Shown here piece after piece: positions 29,996 through 41,626 of a stretch of 64,000 nucleotides of DNA. Source of the stretch: Dacryopinax spathularia. Its lineage: Eukaryota; Basidiomycota; Dacrymycetes; Dacrymycetales; Dacrymycetaceae. Numbering within the stretch: the first letter of the stretch is position 1; every line of letters begins with the position of its first letter. The DNA is taken from positions 1,054,001-1,118,000 of the forward strand of contig JBBPFI010000005.1 of assembly GCA_037974965.1 (NCBI GenBank). The letters run 5' to 3'. A program made the translations under genes and the position numbers. The notes beneath the pieces are model-generated. The model saw nothing but the letters and a program-made list of their open reading frames with translations. It was not told the origin of the DNA and made no database searches.

Positions 29996-31217
29996 TCAGA
30001 CGTCCGTTGCAATGACAGTGCTGGAGCTGATGGTAACACCTTGACCCTTGCTACTCTGGACCGACATGGGAACGGGCGAGATGGCACGAGCCTTGTACGA
30101 AAGCACGCTGGTGCGGATGATCACCAGGCAGAAGACCTGATCGAAGTTTAGTGCTCCGAGATCGGATGACATTGAGGACGTACGATTCCGATCACCGGCG
30201 TGAGCATCTCCAGCATGATGAAACTCGCGGTGTCGTCAATGACGACCAGGATCAGGGCGACAAACAGCGCAGCAAGATAAATGGCGGCAGACTCGACGAC
30301 AATGAGCAGGATAGGCAGCAAGCTCAACCCGTTCGCCCGGAAGGCTGCAATCTGCTGCTCATGATGCCACAGGCGGAATGCGATCAACGAGGTTGTTATG
30401 AGGTTGAGGCCGAGCGATAGTGAGTACCAAACGCTGATGTACGTCTTGTAGAGGTGGTCGAACGCCTATGTCGCTCTGTTAGGCACCCCGGATGACTCAA
30501 CAGCCGAAAAGATAAACATACGATAGAGTCCGGGTTTGAAGTTGGAAATAAATGCGTTGTCATGTAATAACCAATTACTGCAGAGATTGTCAGAGACGAA
30601 CGCGTAGATGGGGAGTAGCACATACCTGCCGCAGCCACCCAGAGGGCCAATGGGAATACAGGTATCCAATTGTTTCTATTCCAAACCAGCCAAGATCGAT
30701 AAATCTGATATGTAAATTATAAATAACAAAGGAGGGAGGAAAGGTAAAAATGTGACGCACATTGAACAGGTCGCCTAGCAAGCTCTGTGTAACGTACACC
30801 GCGTCCTTCACGCTCTGCGTGGGCTCCACGAGAGAATACATGAACGCTGCTGCGCCACCCGGCGTTTCGTTTTCGTATATATATGCTTGAATCATTCTCC
30901 AAGTATCGACGCCAACGTGTACGGTTGCCAGGGCAAACATGAGAATCGCAGAGATGAACATGGGCTGTCGACCGGTTCAGCGAGGTTTCCAACCAGGGTG
31001 CCGAGGATAGACGCACCAGATTGGCAGACGTGAGCCACCTCTGCTTAAGCCATAGGGCGTATATGCTTGCAGCGAAGATAGGCAGGAACAGTCCTAGTCG
31101 AGAGGTCAGATCCGTTCCAGCTAGGGCGGTATTGCAGAACGCGTGCGCACCATACATCACCGTCTCGAGCCATACTGACACCAAGAACGCGGTATCCGAC
31201 CGAAGGTACGCAACCAT
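29996..31217 (-). CDS. Seven-helix membrane protein of the Agaricomycetes type
   Basis: Several exons on the minus strand. The start MVAYLRSDTAFLVSVWLETV plus spliced MYG-LFLPIFAASIYALWL gives helix 1. Next come ISAILMFALATVHVGVDTWR, an ENETPGGAAAF loop, VKDAVYVTQSLLGDL, a WLVWNRN-type segment, LNLITTSLIAFRLWHHEQQI, and a long pair of helices (LLPILLIVVESAAIYLAALF). The end is AISPVPMSVQSS ... TVIATDV. This order (WLETxxYG, ATxHVGxD, PGGxAA, xxDAxYxTQ, SWxVWNRN) is shared by a large, uncharacterised family of multi-pass proteins in mushroom-forming fungi. Ligand or transport role unknown. Exon borders near 30100-30470 and 30600-30760 are approximate. Confidence 0.75.
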
Positions 31218-31807
31218 CTTCTCGAGAAGGGCATTCGTTCACGTAAATTCAACGTAAATTGAATGGTCATGTCGAGCTAAAGTACTGAACGCAAGAGCAG
31301 CCATCGGAGGTATGGGGCTGGAAAGCTGTTGTCTCAAGCCTCTTGCTCACGACTTGGCGGGCCAGCCATCTTCAAGGACAAAGCACGAGCACCGTTCTGC
31401 GACGTAGTCCACCTTGGCCCCCGCGGCGCCAAGAACGGTACTCGTGATATTAGCAACTCAGGTTGATTCATGGGCAGGAAGGTCGCCTGAGGCACGTAGC
31501 GGGAAGATAGGAGTAAACCACAAACAGGGCAGAGAGACCGACCAGAAGGCGCGCGCGTACAGAGCAAAATCACGTGCCATGCGCCACATTCCAATCGTGT
31601 CTTCTTGGGACGCCCACTATTGAATGGGGCAACACAATGCATCATTGTCCACAGTAAATATTGAGCACAGGGGTATCGAACAACATGTAAAATTGATAAA
31701 CAGATCAGCGGCAAGACAAAAGAGCGAAGACGATTATGGCGACTTCCTGTTGGGTTGATATCCAAGCGTCATCCATCAGTGCAGGCGGGATGTACCGCAC
31801 GACCATA
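31218..31807. other. Intergenic, about 0.6 kb
   Basis: No exon-like frame with motifs. It separates the divergent promoter side of the seven-helix gene from the 3' end of the five-module gene. Nothing else seen. Confidence 0.35.
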
Positions 31808-34623
31808 TCAGACGCGTTCCGTCTGCTTCTCGTTTACGGCCGGGTCTACCACGCGGAACGACACCCTCCGCGCCTGCCTGAGGATTCTTGCAAGTAGATA
31901 GATCGCCACAAGCTGCAAAGCAAGGATGCTGGAAAGCATCAGGAACCAACCCCGGGTCATTCCCATTGACTTGGCATAGCGGTCCAGGACGGCCAAGATC
32001 CGTTCCTTGGCGTTTGTTGGAGTTCTCCGCGGCGGTGCATAGTATGAAGAAGAGGATCGGTTTGCTGGAACGGCTTTGCCTGGGTGGCTGGCTGGGCCAG
32101 ATGTCATGGACGCGTTCTTAGGCGTCGGTTCCCCTATACCATATTAGCACAATACCGAGATCCGATGAAGGAGAACGCACATTGCAGCATTTGAGCGAAA
32201 GAAACGAAGTCGTCCCATCTAATCCATAATCCGGGTGGCGCTTGACCCAATTCGTCAATCCGACGCTCCCCGTACTTTGTGGCCACGGTCTGCGACCAGA
32301 GCGTCTCCACGGTGAAGCTGTGCACATTAGGCGAGATGCGCAACTCGCGGCCGATCTTGATCGTTACATGATCCAGACCAGGCACGGTCTCCGCATACAC
32401 TTCCAGTTGTCTGATCCACCATTCCATGAACCATTCGGACGAGTACGTTCGGAAGGGTGACCTCCGGATAGAATGCGTGGGTAGACCGATCTCCAAGAAC
32501 GCATCGCAAGGAAGAGGAGTTCGCAGGGGATAATCGGTGGGCAATACCCACCTGCCAGTGGGTGGGACGACAAGGGACGTAGGAGCTGGTGTCGACGTCG
32601 TAAGGGAATCCGGATACCCTAAAGCAGGGAATATGAGCACACATCGCAAATCGAAACAAGTTGCGTACAGGGCATCTTCCGCATACCGAGGACGAAATCA
32701 TCCCACCGGACGCAGTATCCCGCCGCTATCGCACAAGACTCGGGCGACGCGCCCTGTCGACCGGTGGCAACATATAGTACCATCGGAAGCTGGAGCTTTC
32801 CCTGACCATGATCGTCTTTCCACCAGAATTTGACGTGGACCCAATCCATGGGAAGTTCCGGCCTTCTGTCGGCCACTTTCAGCGCCGAAAGCCATTGATC
32901 GACTTCCCGAATAACTGTCAGACCGCGATGTACTTCGGTAACTTTGTTTCGTTGGAGGCGGTATGTTTGACCGTACACCTGCGCTTCTACGTATGCGTGC
33001 TCCGGAATGCCAGTGCTGAAGAAATCGTCGCTGGAGTCGATCCATAGGGAGGGTGGGAGGTGCTTCCCAGTCACAGGGTCGACTGTCCCGAAGCGCTCAC
33101 TTGTGATGAATGACATGGCGTTGGCGATTTGTCCAGGGCGAGCGACGTCGGTGGTTGATGGTGGAGTGATCGGTTTTCTACCGGAGGACTGTCCTTGCCC
33201 TAACATGAGCCGTCAGCTTGGACAGTCGTTACGCAGCATAGTACTCACAAGGCATCTTCCTCATCGCCTTGACGAAATCGTTCAGCCTGATACGCTGACC
33301 AGGCGGGATGGGGCGTTCATCTTTGCCCTTGGCATCCCAATGATCGGTTACAACAAAGACCTCGCCCTGCCTCAAGAGCTCCGAATGTCCGTCTTGCGAT
33401 TCCTCCCACCAAAACGAGACGACGACCCAATCCTTCTTCTCTTCCGAAGCGCGTCTGACGCAGCTAATCACGGATACAAGCCAGTCGCCGACGCTCACGG
33501 ATGGAGGTTCTTCCAGTCGAGGGTAGCCGCGATAGCTCGGCTGTAGACGGAGAGGGCGAGATGGACATTCAGCGATGACGAACGCATGCCAGGGTTTCTC
33601 CCGTGCTAGCAGGCCATATTCTGTGGGTGCCCAAGTAAAGTGCGGCGGGACCGCAGTTCCTGTGGGTGGTGGTGAAATGCTACCGGCAACTTGGCTAGGA
33701 GCTATTGTTGTTGCTTCGGGCAGTAAAGTGGATGGGCAAGATGGCCCTGAGGTGCGCATCAGTATTTCTATACCACATAGTGTTGGTCAACATACATTCG
33801 GTCGCTCTCATGGCAGCCTTGAATGCCTGCCAGTCGATCAGGACTCCATCACGCGTGGAGGCGTCCGCCTGCCCGATGCCGCGCATACCCAAGTAAATGG
33901 GGGTGCCAAGGAGCGCCCCACCATGAGCCGTGAAGGTGACCTTGAGAAAGTCGCACGTCCCTTTGTTGTACTGACTGCGCATTTTGGAGAGCCATATCTC
34001 GACTGTGGGCATGTCTGCCCCCCAGAAGCGAGATGCGCAATCTTGGTTGGCGGACAAAGCTGTGAAGAGGAAGTCGCATCTGACTTGGAGTTTCTCAAGC
34101 TCGGCGAAGGTGTCCAGAGGCAGGATGGAGCCTTGAACGGCGGACCGGTCCACTACAGGCCTTGAAGCTCCGGAGGATGGCCCTACATATCTCTATCAAT
34201 GTATGTTCGGGTTGACCACCCATCAGACGCACATTTGGAATCCATAAGGACATCCACCACTGTCTCCCAGGACAGTACCACACCATCGGGCGGGCTCTCC
34301 TGAGCGCTCTGTTCGTCACCCTCTACCCCCGTACGAGTGGACGGGATATAGATTTCCGTCTTGTTGTGTATCCGACCGTAATCCACCTGGATCTCGACCC
34401 AGTGGCATGCCGGGTCATCTACCAACGCATGCCGCACCACATCCAACCACCGGTCCAGCGAGAAGTCTGTGTCTGGCGCTCGCGGGATTTGAGGATAATG
34501 GTCGTAGCTGCGCCAGACACCCTTCTCCACACAACTTGCGGTGAGTGATCGGACGTCGTCGAGTGGCCAAGTGGAAAGTGGGAGAGGTTGCTCGCTGAGA
34601 ACGAGCTGAGCAGGGGCCGCCAT
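31808..34623 (-). CDS. Five-module repeat protein with C-terminal membrane anchor
   Basis: Six exons (34233-34623, 33796-34182, 33249-33746, 32669-33199, 32181-32618, 31808-32133) give 856 aa. Exons 1-5 each encode one diverged copy of a module that ends in a hydrophobic helix and a split Trp codon: SWETVVDVLMDSK-W, DWQAFKAAMRATE-W, RLNDFVKAMRKMP-W, RWDDFVLGMRKMP-W, RWDDFVSFAQMLQ-W. Every internal intron is phase 1 after the T of TGG, so exons can duplicate without breaking frame. Modules 3 and 4 also share FWWEES / FWWKDD. Exon 6 has a Ser/Pro stretch and one helix (GWFLMLSSILALQLVAIYLL) near the end, with no signal peptide, so it is probably tail-anchored or single-pass. The family is not recognised. 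Confidence 0.75.
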
Positions 34624-34962
34624 GGTCGGTCCCAAATGGCTCCAAGCTCTAGTGAGCAGTCGAGAAAAGGGAGCGAGCGAGTTCGTGTAGGTAAGGAATG
34701 GAGTCGTAGAGGGAGAGATGGGTATACAAGCAGAGGTATATGCGCTGGAGTGCCGCTGCGGTCGTCGTCAGAACATCGGGGACCTCGGTCCCTAACGGGG
34801 CACGGCTGACTAGTACTTGCGACGTCTCGACAGCTTCTGATCCAACATCCTATCATCCCCACCGCTGTCACTGACGGGGACACTTGAACGATAGTTATAG
34901 CTTCAAGGCAACTCTCATTCCTTGTTCCCATCAATGCCCACAATTCGTATCATATGTCTTTC
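34624..34962. other. Intergenic, promoter of the five-module gene
   Basis: Contains purine-rich plus-strand sequence (gtatacaagcagaggtatatg near 34720) likely to include the promoter of the leftward gene, and the 3' side of GTAP member 2. No coding exon seen. Confidence 0.4.
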
Positions 34963-35736
34963 CTACTGGCAACAGAACACTTCGAAAGACGGCGACAGGA
35001 TGTAAAACTCGTTCTGTTGGCTAGGCTCCTGTGAGAAGACGCCATCCAACGCTACATATGGCGCTTTCAGCATGATAGGTCTTGCGGCATCACTGCTGCA
35101 TAGCTCTGGTGTTGTATTTACCCACGAGCAGGAGGCATACCGAGCTCCCCATTCTTTCGCGCCTTCGCTGTCGATCAGAATTGAGCAATTGATGGGGAGG
35201 GTCACCGTGTCTGGCTCTCGTGCGCCTGTGCTGCGAGATCAGCAGGCAGGGTGGATCAGACGAGAAGGTACGCACAGCTGCTGTAATCTGATGTGCAGAG
35301 CGCCTTCTGAGTATCTAGCAGGCATTCCTCTCCGAAGTCGGTGTCGATCGCATCTGCATAACATGATGAGTTGGCTCTCCATCATTCGTCGCGAGACGAC
35401 TCACAGGTCCACTCCGCGCCATCGTACATGTCAACATAAGTCTCTCCCGGAGCGCAACCTCCCTTGCAGAATGGTGCTGTGCCTAGCGAGAGGCTCGTCA
35501 ATAACGCTGCACCCGCTGCCTTTCACGGTTACCTACCTCTCCATAGCGCGCCATCAACGATGGGCAGCTTCCTCAGCCTGGGCGTACAGAATGAGGCAAC
35601 CCCTCCCGCAAATTTCTTTATGTTGCACTCACAGAGAATGGAAAGAAGGGATGATATCCCAGTCAAGCTTCTGGAATGCTCCTAGCGCCTGCTGGGTGAG
35701 GAGAGCAAGGATGAGGAGGACAATCGTTCTGGGCAT
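34963..35736 (-). CDS. Small secreted Cys protein, GTAP family member 2
   Basis: Starts MPRTIVLLILALLTQQALGA (clear signal peptide), then FQKLDWDIIPSFHSL spliced to RKLPIVDGALWRG and, across a further intron, TAPFCKGGCAPGE. FGEECLLDTQKALC and YSSC follow. The last exon carries TLPINCSILID, SWVNTTPELC and ends SFEVFCCQ at 34963. It shows the family landmarks in order: W-R-G-T-A-P-F-C, F-G-x-x-C...L-C, a mid Cys, and a terminal Cys-Cys. The intron falls inside the GTAP core (after WRG), which differs from member 5. Function unknown; secreted effector or enzyme inhibitor are possibilities only. Confidence 0.68.
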
Positions 35737-36339
35737 GTTGTGTGTTTACACGGCCTACAGGTATTCTCTCCCATTATATCATTGCATACATGTCGCTCAT
35801 ACTACGGCATAGTGAGGTGCTTGGCTATTCTCTTGCGAAAAAAGCGCTCGTTGTCTGTCCCGCCACGTCATGACTCGGAGGCGGGAGCGTGTCGCGCAAA
35901 GGCGGTAAGTCGCGTCACGCGTCGCTGTCTGGGGCGATCTCTACAACCTTCTCCTCCTACATCATCCAGCACCGGCTCTGTCCCCTATCCGTGCTCATCT
36001 TGGCATGTCATCATCCCTATTTGCAACATGTCCAGTGCGGGTGGGGTTGTCTCTCGGAATCCCCGTGCGACTGGGGTGATGTCCGTTCCAAACGAAATGG
36101 TGTCGTGCGCGGAGCTGAGTATGCGAGGGTGGCTTGCTTCCCTGGCTCGGCTGCCTGGCTCCAAAGCGTGGCGGATCATTGTATTGAACCGCCATCTGTC
36201 CGCTTTGGTTCGCCTGCTGGGTCATTTCCAACTTTGGGACCTGTGAATTCCGGGAGGACAGTACAAATATGATATCGCCGAGTAACTCCCCACCTCACTA
36301 CCAACCTCGAACCTCAAAACTCCACATTTACTGGCGAAA
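35737..36339. other. Divergent intergenic region between two GTAP genes
   Basis: Members 2 (minus) and 3 (plus) diverge from here, so both promoters lie inside. A frame at 36028-36246 has no motif and is not supported. No repeats noticed. Confidence 0.4.
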
Positions 36340-37132
36340 ATGCTTTCACTTCTACTGGCCGCGCTGCTGCCTGCCTCTGCATGCGCAGAGGAGCTCGGGG
36401 GCATCATCCAGCCTGGCATTGAGGTCCTGTCAGTGCTGCCTGACACTATGCCGACCCTGACTAAATCCCGTGCCCAGGATGCAGACATTGCCAATAGCAG
36501 GCGGAGTTACCTGGAAAGGTCTGTCTCTGCCCGTGTTCCCCATACTGCACCATACTCATATGGTCCGGTCAAATGTAGGGACGGCACCTCTCTGTAGCGA
36601 AAAATGCGCCGAAAATGAGCTCACAGTGGATAAAGACAGTGAATGGTCGACTTGGTCATGTTTGCTGCTCCCCAGCCCCTCCTGCGCGTTTATTGACCCA
36701 TTCGTACATAGACGCGAAAGACTCCTCATTCGGCGAAGCATGCATGTTCGGCACCGAAAAGTCGTTATGCACAATGCAGTACACGAGCTGTAAGCTTTCT
36801 TGCTTTTTTGCCGCCTCTGTTGAATCTTTGACGAGCACACTCCAGGCGCCAAACAACCCACCCGCACAACGCTTACAATCCAATGTGACAAGTGGGCACA
36901 AGACCAGCTCGACTCATCATTGTGGTACTACACCGGCTGCTCGTTCGCCGACTCGTCTCAAGTGCAGTGCTCACTTCCGAGTGAGAACGCCGTGCCCGTG
37001 TTATTGAGGACCAACGAGGGGGAGCTGTCTAGTCTGTTCTCCACTTGGCCCGAGGGACCAAGGGATGGGTATTTTTGGATTCATCCGGAGTGGGACGTGT
37101 GGTGTTGTCAGTCAAGTAATACTGTCGCATGA
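36340..37132 (+). CDS. Small secreted Cys protein, GTAP family member 3
   Basis: Starts MLSLLLAALLPASACAEELG (signal peptide with cleavage near ACA-EE). After an intron the core is CRDGTAPLCSEKCAENELTV, in which the usual Trp-Arg-Gly is replaced or split by the splice. A further exon gives SSFGEACMFGTEKSLCTMQY then TSC, almost identical to SLC blocks of members 4 and 5. The last exon has VQCSLPSENAVPVLL and DGYFWIHPEWDVWCC. It ends QSSNTVA rather than directly after the Cys pair. Exon borders at about 36515-36580, 36650-36700 and 36800-36880 are approximate. Confidence 0.6.
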
Positions 37133-37549
37133 GCAAGATCTTTTCCGCCCATCACCCAGTATCCAATTCTACAACGGCCATCTGAAAAGGCATCGCAATC
37201 TCTCCGGCAGAGCAGCCATGCGCCCCTTGGGCCTTGGCTTGCCGCCCCGTCTGACCAGGGGTGATCAACAGGCGAGACACGAATTTCATCCCCCCGGGGT
37301 TGCTGCTTTCTAACTCCGGCTTCCACCATCCACTCTTGCCTAATCAACCTTTTCTTGGCATTACATCACCTCTTGTCCAGGGACAATGTGAACCCTTCAG
37401 GTCCTCAGTGGCAGGTTTTGGCGGCGGGGTGTTGTGTAGTACATGCATTTCGATGTATGCGCTACCCCCTGCTCATGTCCGGGTACCAATGCGCTCAATC
37501 ACCATGGCCTCAGGAGCGCTCTAAACGGAAAGGAGGGTATCAAAACGCA
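37133..37549. other. Convergent intergenic space between GTAP members 3 and 4
   Basis: No supported exon. Both neighbouring genes end here, so it should contain their 3' regions. Confidence 0.4.
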
Positions 37550-38488
37550 TCACTTGCAGCAAGTGAACTGCACAGGAGCCTGCAGCGTATAAGGCGGCAG
37601 AGCGCTCTCCCCGCCCGCTCCACCCGGCTCCGTCCCGTCCCAAGCAGGGACAAGCTCCACAATCGGGTCCTGCAGCGCAAACAGCGGTTCTCCGCCTACT
37701 TCCGCACACGGGTCCGGCGGGTCGATGAGCGTGCATCTGCACACAAGGGTATGTGAGCATCTATTGGGCTGGGGAGAGGGAGCAGGGAGAAGAGGGTTAG
37801 GAGTAGAGGGTGGAGGGTGGAAGGGACGTACTGGTCGTACATATGCACCCGGCTCCCGCCGTTGAACAGGAGTGACTGGTCGGCCAGCTGCAGCAGGCCG
37901 CGCGTAGCGGCGTTGCAGGCGATCTTCAACGAAACGGGGACGACCGTGCCTGCCGATCGCGCCAGAACTGTGTTAGAGGGTAGAGGAGGTGGTGGAAAGG
38001 GAAGGGCGTACAGGTTTTGTATTGCGCGGAGGCGCAGAGCGACTTTTGAGTGCTCAGGATACAGCGCGAGCCGAAGTCGTCCGGCGCTACTGCGCTCATA
38101 TCAGCATATCCACGTTCGTCTCCGCATAGACCCGGGCGTGAGAGTAGGGAGAAGTACGCACGCTCCAACTGGGTATAAGGAAGCGTGCTCATCAGCGGTC
38201 TCCAGATCTTGTCTTGTTTTGCGAGCAGGAGCTCGTCCGCGTCGCACGTCGCGCTGCAGAACGGGGCGGTGCCTTTCCAGTACGCGCCCGGGACAAGGAG
38301 GTTGGCCTCGATTAGCCTGTATTGGGCTGTTAGAGGTAGTAGGAGGCGCTGGGTTGGAAGGGCACAGACAGGGTTTGCAGGCCGTAGCTTGGATAGATGT
38401 CTACTGAGAAGAGAGGTGTCGAGGCGGCAGTGACGAGGGTGGTGTAGTACAGGAGACCAGCAGGCAGAGAAAGCAAGAAGTGCATCAT
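37550..38488 (-). CDS. Small secreted Cys protein, GTAP family member 4
   Basis: Starts MMHFLLSLPAGLLYYTTLVT (signal peptide). Later exons give LIEANLLVPGAYWKGTAPFC then SATCDADELLLAKQDKIW, DFGSRCILSTQKSLCASAQY, and ACNAATRGLLQLADQSLLFN. The last exon CTLIDPPDPCAEVGGEPLFA ... QAPVQFTCCK ends at 37550. The DPPDPCAE..G block is shared with members 1 and 5, and the KSLC block with members 3 and 5. This is the longest member, with an extra insertion after the GTAP core (LPYTQLERAYFSLLSRPG). That stretch may instead be a retained intron. Confidence 0.68.
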
Positions 38489-39134
38489 TCAGAAGAGCGG
38501 CAGGTTGATAATGAGCCAGAGATGAGAGCTGGGAGATGGAGAGGGTGGACGATTATCATAGGTTGCACTGGCAAAAATGAACCACATTGTAGGCCGACCA
38601 GCCATCCCGGCTGGTGCCTGCTCGGAGCGAGTACTCCACAAAGCATCCAAGACATCGACAATGGACCAAGGGGTCCTGTTTGACGCGCGAGCGTTTCGGT
38701 CGACGAGCTGATTTCGTCAAAGTGAGTAAAGAGGTTGGTGTATTATTATCGGAGTCACTGTCAGGTAGTTAGTCCAAGAAAGGCGTCGCGGCCGTCCCCA
38801 AAGCCGAAGCGCCCGAATGCCCGATGTGAACCCGTTGGCTATGCCCGATTCGGGTTGCGCGCTCCGTAACATACGTTCTCACCAAAAACATTGGCACGGC
38901 GCAAATTTCATGGTACGGTTGCGCAATGCCGCTGGGGAAACAAACGTCAGCGACGGATTGGCCACCATTTTGTTGGTGGATTAGTTGACGGAGTGTACAT
39001 ATATGTGCTGAGTTGATGGTCAGAAGTCCCGACGGCTCGGCGGTGATTATCTCTAGCCGATAATACTGCCCAAATCTCGCTTGACTGATTGGCGCTCGGC
39101 TCTGTCCCTCTCCACCATCTGCAGCCCATTCCTG
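38489..39134. other. Intergenic between GTAP member 4 and the transporter
   Basis: Divergent promoter region. No coding exon recognised. An in-frame ATG at 39081 lies just upstream of the chosen transporter start. Confidence 0.4.
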
Positions 39135-41072
39135 ATGGCACTCGTACCGGACACCATCCCTCCGAAGCTCGAGGAGGTCGTCGGACCTGCAGCTAGTGAG
39201 CCAGTCACCGACGGCCCAGCATGGACAGCAGCAGAAGAGAGGCGCGTGAGATGGAAGGTAGACCTGCTGCTTATGCCCGTTCTGACCTTCTCCTACGGAC
39301 TACAATTCGTGCGTCGTATTGCCCTTCCATTCCACAGACGACGAGCGCTGACGAGGCGAGGTAGTATGACAAGTTTGTCTTCTCCAGTGGAGCCCTCTTC
39401 GGGTTGTTGGCGGATCTGCACTTGCAGACACCGGTGCCGGGGACGAACACGATGAGCACGCTGCGGTACTCGACTGCGTGCGTCCGCATCCCGCTTCCCT
39501 TCGCAACACGTTCGCTGACTCGAGCTGGCACACAGGACCGCCGCTTTCTACTGGGGCTACATTGTGGGCGTCCTCCCTATAGCCTTGATACTGCAACGGC
39601 TACCGGTCGCAAAGGCTCTGTCGGCGCTCATATTCGTGCGTCTCGTTCTCGGGCGCATCCAGGTGATGCATGGCTGATGTGGGTCTGCACTAGGTATGGG
39701 GTGTCATCGTCATCCTGACCGTAACGGTCAACTCCTACCCGGGCGCCGTCGTCCAGCGGTTCTTCCTCGGCTTGGTGGAGAGCGCCGTCTCGCCCGGCTT
39801 TGTGCTCGGTGCGCCGCGGTCTCATCGTTTTGCCATCTCTCTATCGCTCATATGTTAAGTTAGTGAGCAGCATGTGGTACACCCGCTCTGAGCTGCCTCT
39901 CCGGCTCGGCATCTGGTACTCCGCCACCGGCCTCTTCACGATCGTCTCCGGGCTGATCAACTACGGCATCGGCTCCGCCTCGCTTCACTCGCCCCTCTCC
40001 GGCTGGAAATACATGTACCTCTTCGCGGGCTCCCTCACTCTCCTCTGGAGTGTCTGTCTCCTCCTCTTGCTCCCCGACTCGCCGGCCAGCTCGCATAGAT
40101 GGTTCTCGGAGAAGGAGAGGAGGATCCTGATAGGGAGGATGAGGGGCAATTTGGGCGGGGCAGATAGCCGGCAGTTGAAGTGGGGCCAGGTGAGGGAGGC
40201 TGTGGCGGATTGGAAGGTCTGGTTGATGGGTGCGATGGGCGCGGCGATATATGTCTGCAATGGGGGCGTGACGGCGTTTGGGAGTCTGATCATCAAGGTG
40301 CGCTTGTTGGGCCTTGCCATTACATTCTACGGAGTTACGAACTAAAGCCGCGTGACAGTCTTTCGGATACTCGAGCTTGAGGTCCATCGTCCTCCAGACG
40401 CCAGGCGGTGCAACCACGTGTGTCGCAATCTACATCTCTGGCTGGATCGCCGTGCGTCCCGCTTCCCCTCCCTCCCACAAACTCAGATGCTGATAGACCG
40501 AACAGAGTCGCTACCGCAACACGCGCTGTCTCCTGCTCGCCCTCACTTGCATCCCGGTCCTCATCGGTGCTATCGTCATCTGGAAGGCGTCCTGGTCCGT
40601 CCCCGGCGTCGCTCTCTTCGGCTACTACCTCCTCCCCATCTTCGGTGCTCCCTACGTGCTTCTCCTCGCCCTGGCGAGCAACAACATCGCCGGAGGAACT
40701 AAGAAGGCCTGTGCGACCGGGGCGGTGTTTGTAGGGTACAATGTGGGCAACATCGTCGGCCCGTACCTGGTCAACACCTCCCAAGCACCCGTCAAATACC
40801 GCACAACGTGGATAAGCATCATCGTCGTTATGTGCTTCACAATCCTCTCCTCCGGCATCCTGTACATCGCCTGGGTGCGTGAGAACAAGCGACGAGACGC
40901 CCTGCCGCAAGCAGCAGAGACAAGTGCGAGGGAGGGCGAATGGGAAGGAACGGAGAAGGTGGGTGTGCAGACGGGCAGGACGGAGACGGATTTCGAGAGT
41001 GCGGACGGGATCATGCATGTTGAGAAGGATCTGACGGACTGGGAGAACCTGAAGTTCCGGTACTCACTATGA
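39135..41072 (+). CDS. MFS transporter, allantoate-permease (Dal5-like) type
   Basis: Several exons. The N-terminal AEERRVRWKVDLLLMPVLTF then SYGLQF is spliced to YDKFVFSSGALFGLLADLHL. Next come YWGYIVGVLPIALILQRLPV, SYPGAVVQRFFLGLVESAVS then PGFVL, SSMWYTRSELPLRLGIWYSA and GWKYMYLFAGSLTLLWS. A central loop LPDSPASSHRWFSEKER precedes the C-terminal half (GVALFGYYLLPIFG, NIAGGTKKACATGAVFVGYN, VGNIVGPYLV), ending in an acidic tail and NLKFRYSL. RxxLGxxE(S)xxxPG and Yxx-R-E-L-P-x-R are hallmarks of the anion:cation symporter family, which imports vitamins, allantoate or organic anions. Twelve helices are expected. The substrate cannot be told. Confidence 0.82.
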
Positions 41073-41626
41073 TCCTCCCTCGCCGTTGTATGCTCCCATA
41101 GGATGGATGGGAGGAGAATAATAATAATTGGAATAGAATCGATGGCTCTACGGTGAAAACCATCGGCGCGCCCCAAAGACCCAGCCTTCGGTGATACCGC
41201 TGACCGCCTGCGAGTGTATCGCCGAACATCGATTGATGACGATCGATCCCTGAGAGAACCACCGTTCATTGTCACATCGGGCGACGGTCCCACTGCCCGC
41301 CATCCGACTCAATGCGTGGAGCCAACCACCACATATATTCCCTTCAGCAAGCCGCTCTATCCTCTACATCCTTAAGCCAGCCTCTTCGGATTTGAAACTC
41401 GGATGTCGACTGTGACGGACCAGCGGTTTGCGGAGTCTGGGGTCGACAACAGCGTGCGTGGAGAGCCGCGACGTCCGGACGGCTGGGCAAGTTGGGGCAA
41501 GCTGGCGCTGGGTTGAGTGGTACTACTGTCGAGCCTGGGACGTATACAAAGGCCTGAAATCGATTTGTCGTCCACTGTAACAAGCACCTCCACCCTCGCC
41601 TCTGCACCTAAACAAGCACAATCGAG
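41073..41626. other. Intergenic, promoter of GTAP member 5
   Basis: No supported exon. A catatatattccc motif near 41331 could serve as a promoter element some 290 bases before the next start. Purine/pyrimidine composition is otherwise ordinary. Confidence 0.4.
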
